Translations under genes and position numbers: made by a program
Assembly (NCBI GenBank): GCA_048013815.1
Contig: CM106585.1
Coordinates: 5,518,001-5,582,000 of the forward strand
DNA: 64,000 nt
DNA from: Setoptus koraiensis
Taxonomy: Eukaryota > Arthropoda
Direction: 5' to 3'
Shown: positions 38,179-49,600 of the stretch, one piece after another
Layout of the letters: every line of letters starts with the position of its first letter
How positions within the stretch are numbered: the stretch's first letter is position 1
Notes under the pieces: model-generated
What the model saw: only the letters and a program-made list of their open reading frames with translations
What the model was told of the DNA's origin: nothing
Databases searched by the model: none

Positions 38179-39453
38179 GGCTGTCAGTGACGATAAATCA
38201 ATTTATGCGGGCAAGACGCGCAATCTGTCGGCGGGTCATGAGCACAATTGCACACACGCACCAGGTGAATCTATCTAATATCTGGTATCTAAATCCATCA
38301 GAGATGAATGAGATGAGCGCCGCATTTGCATCAGCGTCGCCAGTTGTTGTCGAGCTGACAACAGGTAGCTCGAGACGGCGCTGTTTGGCTTCGCGACGAG
38401 AGGAGCGAGTTTTGTCGCGCACCGACTCGCAAGTTGATTGATTGCTGTTGGGCATTGGCAATCTGAGTTCAATCGCGACTTAATGGCGGATCGGTTTACC
38501 ATCGGATACCAATAATGAGTGTGTGTGATACCGATAATAAAATGATAACGCGCACGAAATTAATGAATCAAACTGACGACCAACTGATTCATCTGGCGAT
38601 TAGCCAGCCGGCGATGGTTTGTGTGGTGGCGGATATCGCACACACAACAACATTGATTATGCAAACATTGTTATTGTGTGCTGTTAGCTGTACAATTGCT
38701 GTTGATTTGTATAATAATATTTGTAGTATTAGAGCGGCCCAAGCGAGTGTTTGATTAATGGAGAGATTAGATTAGTGGGCAAAGTAAAAAAATGTGTGTG
38801 CGCGATGGTTATCGCGCGAGTCGCGACAAGTGCGCCGGCACAAATTTGATCAGAGATTTGTTGTTTGGTGGTGAGATTCGCTGGCTAGATTGCGCTAATT
38901 CAACGTGAACGTTCAATCACGCTTATTATACATACTTGCACGACACTGATTGATGTCGGGCGTTTATCATGAGACTTGAGAATTGTTGTTGTTGTTGTTG
39001 TTGTCGTTGTTGGGTCTTAACGAGCGAATTACTATTCCAAGAAGCGCACTTCAGTTCAAGAATTGTTCAAGAGACGCACTCGGTACAATGAGTGCTCCAT
39101 GTTTATACGTTCCTATATCTGTGTGTGTGTGTGTCATATCCAGATATCCACATATAATATGCGAGGGGCATATCGTATAGAGATATATCATCATATAGAG
39201 ATATATCATCATATGGAGATATATCGTGATTCACGAGTACGATCGGCATGCTGCCGAGAGACATGTCGCCGATAACAGCGCCGGTTGCGCCCATTGAAGC
39301 AGATTGCAGATGCTGTCAAGCGAGCAAGCTTGCCAAGACAATTGCGGCACCAACAACAATTGTTGACTTTGTTTGTTAGTTGTTTATATATATATAGATA
39401 TATTACATTACATTACGTGTTTGTGTGTGTGTGTGTGTACAAGCAAAACGACA

Positions 39454-41237
39454 CTATTGTGGCAATTGTGATTGTTGTCGTTGGTGTTGATGTTGCGACC
39501 CATACCGACGACCACAAGAGCAGGCCACCTTAATGGTTATGACACAGGCCACTAGCGTTGCTATGGCCATAACGGTGGACGCAACCTCAAAATTGTATCT
39601 CTCTACCATTATGCCGCCCAGACTGGGCCCCAAAACTTCGCCCAGCGAATAAACGCAACTCCACAATCCGCTAACAATTGAATGCGTTGATATGTCGTCG
39701 GAAAATCCGTGCGCTATGGCACAATCAATAATGCTCTCAAAGGTGGGTATAAACGATATGGAATAAGCTACGCCCATGATAAATGTGGCACAAATACTAA
39801 CAATCATATTGGGCGCCCAGGGCAAAAATGGAGCCGGGCCCATGACGAGCAGCGCCAGGCCACACGCAAGCAACCCGAGCGCCATCAATGAGAATTTGTT
39901 GAAATAATGTCCGTACGTGCCCACCAAGGGCGACGTTATGGCGTACGCGCCCGACATCAACAAAAACACCAGTCCCACCAGCTGACTGCTGAGGCCAAAT
40001 TGTCTCAAATGGGGCTCCAGGGTCGGATCTAGAAAGGATTGCGCCTGCGACACAACGATCACCACCAGGCACACGACCATTATTTCCGGTATCATGAGCA
40101 GTTTCAGGTAGCTGGAGGGCGGTCCGGACAGTTGTTCGACGCGGCAGTCTTCGCGGGCGTTCGGTTGCGGGCGTTCGCGACGATTGTCGGGCGTTCGGTT
40201 GCAAATGTTCGGTCAAGTGCCGGGTGTTCGCGACGGTTGCGGGTGTCGGGTGTTCGCGACGCGGGTGTCGGGCGATCGGAGGGCCGGTGAGTGGATTGGG
40301 CGAGTGAAGTGAGCGATTAGTTGACTGAATTGAGTTGGCGATTAATTAGTTGACTGAACCGAGTTGATCGGCCGAGCGGTCGGCCGAGCGGGGACAGTGT
40401 GCGTTTATTGGTTACGTGACGACTCGACGACAACTTACTACTACTATTGATGGGCTTTATGAGATAGGCCGATATGGGCAAACACAACAGTATGAGCGTG
40501 CCCAAACTGTAAAATGGCAGCCCGTAGCCGCCAATGGTGTACAGCAGGCTGCCCACTGCGGGCCCCATGCACATGCCGACGCCCACGCATGTTTCGGCAA
40601 TGCCGAACGCTACGCCTATGTCGTCGGGAAATCGTTGCATTATGAATGTGTATGAGGCCGTTGTGAAGGCGGCCGCTCCGAACGCTTCGAAGGCGCGCAC
40701 CAGAAAACAGTAACAGGTGAACAGGTATTGTCCATCGACGGCGTCCAATAGGCCGAACAGTATGTTGCATACGCCGCTAATTAATATACCGTTTAGTAGC
40801 ATAAATTTGGCGCCAACTATTGGTATGACTTTGGCTAGCAATGGGGCGGCTATCATTACAACAAGTGCGTATATGCTAAATATAAAGCCCGATGTGCTTG
40901 TTGATACGCCCTTGTTTGAGGCCTCCAACGGAAAGAAGGGCGCTATTATTGACATGCTCAAATAGGAGCAAAAGTTTATTAGCGACAGGCAAAACAATGT
41001 CCATAATTGATCGTCTGTAAATTTTGTAGTTATATTCCTAGTGTGACGATAGGTTGGATTGACTAGAGGCCGACTGGTGGAGGTCTTTTTGGCCGGTTGT
41101 TGCCTAATGAGAACATGTGAGCTTATTTCACATTTTCGTGGTTGTTGCTGCTGCTGTTGGTCTCGTTGCTGTTGGTCTCGTTGCTGCTGCTGCTGTTGCG
41201 CTGTGGCTTTCGGCGTTGATACTGCCGGCGTATGCAT
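39454..41237 (-). CDS. SLC18B1: MFS transporter, SLC18B1 family
   Basis: Twelve-helix major facilitator of the vesicular amine transporter-like branch; human SLC18B1 is described as a vesicular polyamine transporter. Exon 1 is 41237-40439 and exon 2 40148-39454, giving 497 residues. The donor GTAAGT (40433-40438, phase 1) and an acceptor AAG before 40148 fit in phase, and 40149-40150 is the only AG in a suitable place, although its pyrimidine tract is poor. A Gln-rich cytosolic N-terminus precedes six helices. Helix 5 carries the antiporter motif C (GVGMCMGPAVGSLL). The second half keeps SFLDPTLEPHL and GLWSCVYSLGEVLGPSLGG, a second copy of that motif. The intron is largely a gggcgttcg/cgggtgtcg minisatellite. 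Confidence 0.85.
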
Positions 41238-42157
41238 TTAAATGCGTGTGTGCTGTTTATGATATTGTGAATATAAAAATATAATAATTATATGATAATG
41301 ATAATATTAATTTGATAATGGTGTAATAATAATAGCGATAATAATAATAATAATAATAATGATAGTAATAATAATAGTAATAATGGCAATAATATCGCGT
41401 CGAGTATCGAAGTTATCGATCGGCAACAGCAGCCTGACTAATTAGTGGCAAGTCAATTAGTCGCGATAGTCAATTAGCCAAGATTTGTCGCGCCGTGTGT
41501 GCTGATGTCGTCTAGCTCGCTTATCAGCGCCACAGCTGACGGCTCTGGATCTGGCTGGCCGACGACGACGACAACAATGGGCCATGTTTGCAGCACATGT
41601 CTTGATGCATATATTGTTGACTTATTGACTTTTGGATTGGCTTGTTGGCTCACTTGTTGTTTGATTTGCGGCTCACACCAGCGTACAGCGTAAAGTGAAA
41701 ATTGCGTAACTTTGTGTCCATAATTGTTGTAAATGTGTAATTGTTGTAAATGTGTGTGTGTGTGTGTGTGAGCCCGTTGTTGGCCGGTACTGTACCGGCG
41801 GTACACATACCGCGACATACGTGGCATGCGACAGTTTTTGTCACAGTGTGTCACGACAACAACTGTAACAACAGTATTGTTTAACAGTAATTACATGGGT
41901 GTCGCGCTCTCATCTGATTTAATTAATTTAATTTGTGTTGTCGCGGCAGGCACATTTGACAGCCAAGTGATTGATTGGAGCGGGGGCCAACATTGCAATG
42001 CGCCATCAACGGCCAATTGTCGTCGTCTGTGTAGTCGTATCATAAAATTATCGTATCATTAAATTATTTATAAGGTGATTTGCGGCACAACATCCGCACA
42101 TCGCATTACGCCGATCGCATTATTGTTGTCGCTACACTTACACCGCGCAACTTGTTG

Positions 42158-42252
42158 AATACGTTGTTACTTGTCGTTAGTTGTTACTTGTCGTTACTTG
42201 TCGTTGGTTGTCACTTGTCGTTGGTTGTTACTTGTCGTTGGCTGTCACTTGT
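42158..42252. repeat. TTGTYACTTGTCGTTGG tandem repeat
   Basis: About five imperfect copies of gttgttacttgtcgttg. Confidence 0.75.
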
Positions 42253-42597
42253 GAGTTTGTAAGTGTTTCAACCGCAACACGCTGACGACACTCATGCTCC
42301 ACTAAAATAGTGATTCGCCACATTCGCTTGCGTAATCATTCAGTGGCCACACTGACAACTCACTGACAGCTCACTGGCAGCGGCTGTCAGTTTGCGTCAG
42401 TGAATTGGCCGCAAATCGCACAGTCGCAAGTCGCCTTGACACACAAGACACCGCGACCGCCAGTTGCACGGCTCCACTGACTCGCGATGTGACTCGAGTC
42501 ACATCGCAATTTGCATAATGTTTGCCACAACATCCATTTATCCATTTACTACCACCGGATGCATAGTGCACGACGCCGTTTGTCCGTCGTGCTCGTT

Positions 42598-42652
42598 CGC
42601 TTGTATGCGATGTTCGCTTGTAGCGAACATACGATAGCATAGCATACAAGCG
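42598..42652. repeat. Compound palindrome (11-base outer arms, 8-base inner arms)
   Basis: Outer arms cgcttgtatgc (42598-42608) and gcatacaagcg (42642-42652); inner arms atgttcgc (42610-42617) and gcgaacat (42623-42630). The two nested hairpins share a centre only approximately. Confidence 0.8.
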
Positions 42653-43438
42653 ATGAACCAATCAATCAGTGCCACTAGCATCGCGTGATTAATGCCAGCG
42701 CTCTCATCGTTAATTAATTAGCGCTGCTGGCCAGTGCTGCAGACTCTATGACGCCAACTAGATTAGTTAACCTTTACAAATCGACTTACCCGGCTACCAT
42801 GCGCACCCGTATACACGCAGAAAAAAACACACAGATAATTGACAGCATAATTTAGCGCACAATTGATCTTATCTGGCCCATCAGTCAGTGATGGGGACGC
42901 CTGATTGGACGCTCACATACGTCAGATTACGCATCTAATCTGCAGCTCAATCTTGCTACAAATTGTACTAATTGTGCATTGTGTAACACAGCATCGCATA
43001 ATGCAGCAGCATTGTCATGGAGCCAGCCCACCGAGGCACCGCTCGCCCAGCTGCCGCTTGTCGGACGCAATTAACGCGATTCATCACAACAAAGTTTTAC
43101 TTTTATCTCATTCAATTTAGACAAGTCTCTCTCTCTTGTTGCAAATCTCTCTGTCTTTTTCCTCTCATTTTCACTGGCCTCTCTCGGTCGACCGATTTTG
43201 TGTCCCAACCACAAGCGCAATCACGATTACGAATGCAATGGCAATTGTATTTGCTAACTCAGTATTAATAGTTACTATTACTGTGCGATGCGCCGCTGAA
43301 ACATCAGCCCAAAATTCAATTCAAGGCCGAAAGCAAACTGGGCTTTGCAAAAATGTGCGCAGCACCGAGCGCAGCATGACTTTATGTATGTAAATTATAT
43401 ATTTTAATCACTAATTAATTACTATTGATTGGCAATTA

Positions 43439-43472
43439 CAGCACATAATTACTTATGAGTAATTATGTGCTG
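43439..43472. repeat. Perfect 15-base inverted repeat, loop of 4
   Basis: cagcacataattact (43439-43453) pairs exactly with agtaattatgtgctg (43458-43472) around tatg. Confidence 0.85.
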
Positions 43473-44183
43473 CAATCACTAACACGGGAGACGATTGTTG
43501 TTTGCGGCTCGCTCATTAGTGGCGGCCGTTTATTTCTCAATTGATTCGCAATTGATTCGCCAATTGATTGCTTGTCAGTTTATTGTCAGTAGATCAGATA
43601 TAAATAATAACAGTGTGCAATAAATACGCTGTGTGCAATTGTTGCGATACGTTATGCTACAAACAACAATTAGATTTGGCGCCTTGATTTGCGCAAATAT
43701 TGATTTTAACGACAACATAATGTATAATAAATATATAATTGCTATGCTAAAACTATATTATAAATAAATGTGAAAATGGTGTGATTATGCATTGTGATTT
43801 GTGCACTTTTGCGGTGCGATTCTGGCGCAATTGCCCACACTAAATGATGGCAATGATGTGATGCATCGGCCATGTCCGGCAGTGCTAGTGGCTTGGCAAG
43901 CTAGTGATTGGTCTGGCTGTTGTTTGTCCGGTGTGACAGTTGTCAATTGTTCATCGTCAGCAAGTTAGGCTTGGCAGTGCTGTGTGGATGGTTTGGTGTT
44001 GCTTGTTGCTTGTTGTAGGCGCCGGCGGCTTGATTGGGTGCCACAGGACGGGCTACAGGTTGTTGTTGTTGTTATGTAATCTGTATCTGTCATGTTGCGT
44101 TGCGTTGTTGTTGTTGTTGAATGCGATAGTTGTGCCTAATTGTGGCTAATGTGTCCCTAATGCTGGCTGCTCTCTCAGGCTGC

Positions 44184-44601
44184 TCACCAGCCGCCGCCGT
44201 AGCCGCCGTGATGGCCGCCGCCGGACCCGTGCGAGGGCATCTGATACACGCTGATGGGTGAGAGCAGAGTTGAGTTTGTTGCAATCATTATGCCATTGTT
44301 GCAATGTTAATATGTTAATCAGGTTAATTAATTAGATTATTGTATTGAGTAGATTAATTTTGAATTGAATAAATTGAATGCACGACTGATCTACTCGATC
44401 TGAGTAATACATTCATTGATGTGTGTGTACTTACATGGGGTAGCTGTTTTTGGCCAACAGGGTGCCCAATATGAAGCCCTTGAGGAATTTCTTTTTGCCA
44501 CCGGCCATGGCAAAGTCGCTCATCTCCATTAGAACCATGGAGAATATGACCACCACCACAACTAATGTGACGCATATGCTTTTCTGGTGTGATCTCATCA
44601 T
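44184..44601 (-). CDS. Small secreted Gly/His-rich peptide, two coding exons
   Basis: Exon 1 is 44601-44435 and exon 2 44250-44184; the intron 44434-44251 has GTAAGT and a pyrimidine-containing acceptor ending cccatcag. The splice is in phase 2 and gives 77 residues. Residues about 9-32 form a signal peptide (CVTLVVVVVIFSMVLM). The mature part starts near AGGKKKFLKGFILGTLL, a basic amphipathic segment, and ends in SGGGHHGGYGGGW. The layout (signal peptide, KKKFLKG-type segment, Gly-rich tail) resembles small arthropod cuticle-associated or defence-type peptides, but I cannot name a family. A TATA box and non-coding first exon lie upstream. A second ATG directly follows the first. Confidence 0.65.
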
Positions 44602-44782
44602 TGTGATTTGTGATTTATTCGTTGCTATTCGTTTGCTCTGTCGCTGTGTTTACATATACAACTTGTGTTGTTCGGCCTGCGATTGTGTTTGTTGTGTGAA
44701 TATAAACAATGATGCGATGTGAAATTGATGTTTGACTTTTGACACAATTAAATTAACAACTGATTAGATTGCGCTTGCTCAC

Positions 44783-44876
44783 CTGTGTTGTTTGTTTGCT
44801 GGCTGCACACTGACTGCTGCTCACTAAAGTTGCTAGATAAATGAGATGCCGCAAAAAACTGCACTAGCCTTTTATA
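44783..44876 (-). promoter_or_regulatory. TATA promoter and non-coding first exon of the small secreted peptide gene
   Basis: TATAAAAG (44876-44869) is followed 34 bases later by an arthropod-style initiator TCATTT with A at 44842. A leader exon then ends in acacag with donor GTGAGC (44782-44777). Likely acceptors before the ATG lie around 44620-44665 (ending cacag or cgcag). Confidence 0.6.
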
Positions 44877-45041
44877 TCTGGCTAGACTGGGCTCGCCATC
44901 AACACTGCGAGACCATCAAGGTGACAAACGGCAAATATCGCCGCACCTATTGTGTTTGTGGGTGACACACAATGGGCGGCCATTGCGTCTATCTGGCATT
45001 GATCGAGTCAGTTATGTAACAACACCGTCGTGTAACACTGT

Positions 45042-45165
45042 GCAATGTTGTAATGTTGTAATGCTGTAATGTTGTAATGTTGTAATGTTGTAATGTTGTA
45101 ATGTTGTAATGTTGTAATGCTGTAATGTTGTAATGCTGTAATGTTGTAAAGCCGTAATGCTGTGA
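45042..45165. repeat. 8-base GTAATGTT tandem repeat
   Basis: About fifteen copies, some as gtaatgct. Confidence 0.9.
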
Positions 45166-45919
45166 TGCAATCAATGAACTGTCACTCGCCGTCTGATGGT
45201 GCGCGCAACATCGACGACAGTAACAACAATAATACCAATAATCTATTATTATTATTATCATCGATCGGTGATGTATATAATATGAGTGTATCTATGTTTA
45301 ACAATCGCCGTTACTTTTTTCGCCGGCTATTGGCGCTCATTGTTGCGCAACAAATAATGCAACAGATAATTCAAACACACAACGACGAGATTTGCAAACC
45401 GGGCGCCAGTGGCTCGCCTTGAACTGTTTCCACGCATCCATTGTCTCAGCAGCGCGGGCCAAGACAGAACTGTAATTATGTAAGTAGTTGAAAATAGTTA
45501 TGTCGATCACCGCTGTCAAGTGGAGCCGCTTGCCCCGAACGGCCCCCACAACTAATGACCTAATCGTCACCTTCAACCCGCTCGTCGATCGAGCGCAAAC
45601 ATGGCCATGTGTCGGTTGCCATGTGTCGGCTGCGATGTGTCAATTGCGATCTGTCAATTACGATCTGTCAATTACGATCCGTCAATACGATTGCGCAACG
45701 CCGGCCACCGGTGATGACGATCAAATCAAATTAAGCAGTGCAACGCAGTGCGACAATTGCTAGTTTACATAAAGCGCATGATGCCGGCTGCTCTCGTTTA
45801 TTCAGCAGCGTTTTGGGATAATCCAATAAGTGTTGTGTGTTTGCCAGACAGCACCGTTATTGATGTAACCTGCAATCTCAACGGGTTCACCGATTGAGCG
45901 GACCTCCAGCCGAACAGCA
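45166..45919. other. Spacer without supported gene
   Basis: Short open frames only. A minus-strand stretch near 45415-45460 reads AETMDAWKQFKASHWRP, faintly like a cysteine-protease propeptide, but no flanking exon supports it. Confidence 0.35.
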
Positions 45920-46010
45920 GCCGATTTTCGCCGATTTTCAGCCGATTTTCAGCCGATTTTCAGCCGATTTTCAGCCGATTTTCAGCCGATTTTTCGCCGA
46001 TTTCAGTTGA
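45920..46010. repeat. 11-base CCGATTTTCAG tandem repeat
   Basis: About eight copies with small variants such as ccgattttcg. Confidence 0.9.
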
Positions 46011-46684
46011 TTTTCGGCCGATTCCAGCGATTCGCAGGGTGCGTGGGAGTGCCGAGCAGACGGAAAGTTGTCGAAGAGTCGCAAAAGTTGGTGCGTCGAC
46101 AAACGCGACGACGAGAGGCAATTGATTGACAAAGTCGCTCGCTGGGCGCCATCGGCCCACAAGTGCAAACAAGCGACTCGCTCGCCGACAAGTTGGCGTT
46201 TGACAGTGTCGCCAGCCAGATTGTCAACAAGCGGATAATTAGCGGCTAATTATCGCGCGGTGGCGAGCCGGCGAACGTCATTGTGTCGCTCTTTGTTTGC
46301 GCGCTTCGAATGGCGAGATTTACGCAGGCGAACAATTGACTTTGACAACCGTCGGCAGCGCCAACAACGACAGCGACGACAACAACAACGGCGACGACAA
46401 CGACAACGGCGACGACAACGACAATGACAGCGACAACGACAGCGACAACAACAACGACAGGCAAGACACATTGTGATGTAACAGGGCAGACAGCGATGAC
46501 GCTTTGTTTATTCTCGCTTGTGATTCGCTTGTGGCAACAAAGGAAAGTGTCGCTAGAAAGAGGCCAATAATTAAAAGCGCCGGTTCAAGGAAACCAGTCG
46601 CTTGTTTACCTTTGGCCGCCAATGTTTGGCTTGTTGGCGAGCTCGAGCGGCGCGCAACAAGCGTTACGTAACAACGCTCACTGT

Positions 46685-49600
46685 CTAGGTGTAGTAGTCG
46701 GCGTTGTTGGCTTGGTAGCTTGCGAGCTTGTCGGATAGTGATGTCCACAGCGAGGCGGCAATTTTGTACATGGGCCGCGTGAACAATATGTCCATCAATT
46801 GGGCCGTCCTGTTGCCAGCGGTCGGGCCGTTGCCAACGGTCGGGCCGTGCGCGGCCTTGGGCACTGGGTCGGACTGGAACAGGGTGTCGGGTGTGGCTCG
46901 CGAGCGGCGTTCGCGCCTCGTCGCCATCATGACGGGGCCGGCATGACGCAACCGGATCGGGCCGGCGTCTCTGGTGCGGGCGCGCACGTCGGCCGGCTCG
47001 GCCAAATCGCCGCCGGCCCGGCTGGACGAATCGCCGCCGGCCCGACCGACGGGCCAAGGGTGCGAATTGTGCGCCAGATTGGAGTCGGCGCCGTTGTTGT
47101 TATTATCGCCAATAAATAGGTTAGTAAATTTGTGCAAAATGTCACCAAATCCGGCCGATTGCCTGTTGTTGTTGTTGCTGTTGTTGTTTCTGTTGTTCAG
47201 CGTCTTGCCAGCGTCGTGCCACTTGTTTGTCGGCGCCAACAGTGGCGACGCCGGCTCAATTAGGTCGTAGGTCGGGTAGGCCACAACATGCTGGCGGCGA
47301 GCGCTGGAAACCGCACGCCGATTGCCCGCGTCCGAATAATAGGCCGGCGCGGCATTGTTCGCGAATGCGGGAAAAAGAAGATTCTTCAGGCCGGCCGCTC
47401 TAGTTTTGAATGGCTGCTGTTGCTGTTGTTGCTGGCTGTCAACCGATTGGTCCGAGTTGCCCAGGCCAAAGTCGTCGTCGCTCAGCTCGACATATTTCTT
47501 CTTTTGTGCGCCATTGTTGTTGTTGTCGCCACCGCCGCCGTTGTCGCTGTTGCGATAGTATCTCGACAGGTAAATGGGCCGGAATGCGCTGGGCGTGAGC
47601 CAGTCGCGCACCTTGAACGCGTTGGTCAGACTGAGCGCGGGCATGGTGCGGCGCCGCCGCTGCTCAGCGGGCCGCACGCCGGCGCCGGGCTCCGGCATGT
47701 CGGCGGCGTCCGCGTCCGCCTCGCCACTGGACACCTCCACCACGGGCACGTCGATGTAGGCCACGTTGCGCAACCGGCCCCCCGAAGAGCTCATATTGCT
47801 GTGCATCAAATGCTGCTGCTGGAGGCCATCCTGCTCGGCCTGCCAGGCCGCGCTGTACACCTGATAGTCGCTGAGCCCGGCGGGGCCGGCCACTTCCGGT
47901 TCCGAGGGCTCCTGCGTGTTGCGATTGAGCGAATTGGCCGAGCCAATGCTGCTGCCCGCGGAACGGGGCAACAGTTTGTTCATTATGGTTTGCGCCAGCG
48001 ACGATTCGGGCGACGTCAGTGCGGGTATGATGTTGGCGGGATCGAGCGCCGCGTGACTGAGCGCGCCCGCGCCGCCCGCGGCGGGCACCTCGTAGCCCTC
48101 ATAGGCGGACTGTTGCCGGCTGGACGGATGAAACGAGAACCTGTTGCTGTTGTAGCGCTTGTTGTGTTGATTCTTGAATTTGAAATTTTTGCCCAACAGC
48201 GACTTTTGAATGCCCTGAATGGACACGGAATTTGTCATGGCCGCGGCCACTATCTGCCCGTTGGGCAGCCTAATCAGGTAGCCGGGCACAGTGGCCGCCA
48301 GCGGAATGGGATCCAGGTCGGGCATGCGCGCCAGCGCCCACTTGTACGGGCCGCCCACTCCGCCAACGCCGGTTGGGCCGAAGGGCGACCCGCTTGATGC
48401 GCCCGCTGGCGGCCCCACTGGCACAGTTGCTTGCGCCGACGGGGGCCTCACCACGGACTCGTGGTGACCGCTCGAAGAGGTCGAGTCGCCGAACCAGCCG
48501 CCCGCGGCGCTGTTGTGCTGCACGGGCAAGGAATGGTGGTCGTGATTGAGCATGTGATGGTGATGATGATTGACGTGATGATGATGATTGGCGGCGCCCT
48601 GCAAATACCCGTTGGCCCTGTTGTGGTCGTAGTAATTGTAACTGTTGTAGTTGTGCTGCGCTGCCGCCGCCGCCGCCGCAACCGAATCTCCGCCCGGGCC
48701 GCCGCCGCCGCTCGCGAAATATCCGCTCAACGCGGACGCGTCGGTCAGGTTCGAGTCTTGCCACGCCTCGCCGTTTGCAATGGCCTCCATGGCCTGCATG
48801 GCGAGCTTGTTTGTTTCGTCGGGCGACATGTCGTTGAAATTGTTGGCGCTGCCGAACACGCTGCTGGCGCTCATGCTGTCGAACAGGTCGCCGTCGTCGT
48901 CGTCGTCAACGGTGCCCGCGCCGGCGCCCGCCAGGCCGTCGTCGCCGGTCAGCAGCGGGTCGCCGCCGGCCGCGTAAGCGCTTATCAGTGCCTCGTTTGT
49001 GTCCATGGGGAACCCGAACGGATCGGCGGCCTCGTGAATGAACGAATCCGACGTATTGTAGTCGGTGTACGGGTCGGGCGCGAATTCCGCAGCCGCCGCC
49101 GAGCCGCCGGCACCCGAGGGCAAGTAAGTGTAGTAAATGGATCGCTTGTGGGCCGCATCGAACACGGGCGATATGGGCGCGACCGGGTTGGCGGTCAGAT
49201 GGTGCAAGTGGTGGAAAACTTTGGTGGTGCCGCCGGGAAAATGCTGCGCGCCCGCCAATTGGGGCGCCGAATTGTACAATTGCAGCCTCAAACTGTCCAG
49301 TTCTTCTTCGCTGTATTTGGCGCGTCGGGTCTGCGGCCGGCCGTTGCTTGCGGCCAGCTGAATCTGATTGGCGGTGGACGGGCCGGCGGGGGCGTAGCCC
49401 GAAGGAACACTGTACACTGTCTTGAACAGCTGCTGTCTAACCATGGCGGGCGGTTGCTGGCGCTGGGCCCACTCGGGCACGGCCCGCGCGTTCTTTTTGT
49501 TTGTGTGCGGTTGCGTCCAGTGCGGCTGCCGGGCCGGTTGCTGGGCCTGGTGCGACGACACCAGCTTGCTGGTTGTCTTTGCGTAATCGCGGTACCCGCT

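Larger units (their letters stand above)
36206..39453. other. Intergenic region, no supported gene
   Basis: Moderately AT-rich with short open frames lacking protein-like composition. It contains a 24-base triplicate and a 14-base perfect palindrome (listed separately), a TG run at 39120-39133, a TATA run near 39390 and an 18-base agatatatcatcatat repeat near 39180-39226. Confidence 0.5.
41238..44183. other. Intergenic region with AT-triplet repeats and palindromes
   Basis: Begins with a TAATAA-rich stretch (41265-41395), has a TG run (41750-41770), a GTTACTTGTCGTTG repeat block, and two strong palindromes listed separately. A plus-strand frame at 43239-43391 could encode a hydrophobic leader followed by a short Cys-containing peptide ending at a GTATGT donor-like site, but support is weak. 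Confidence 0.45.
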
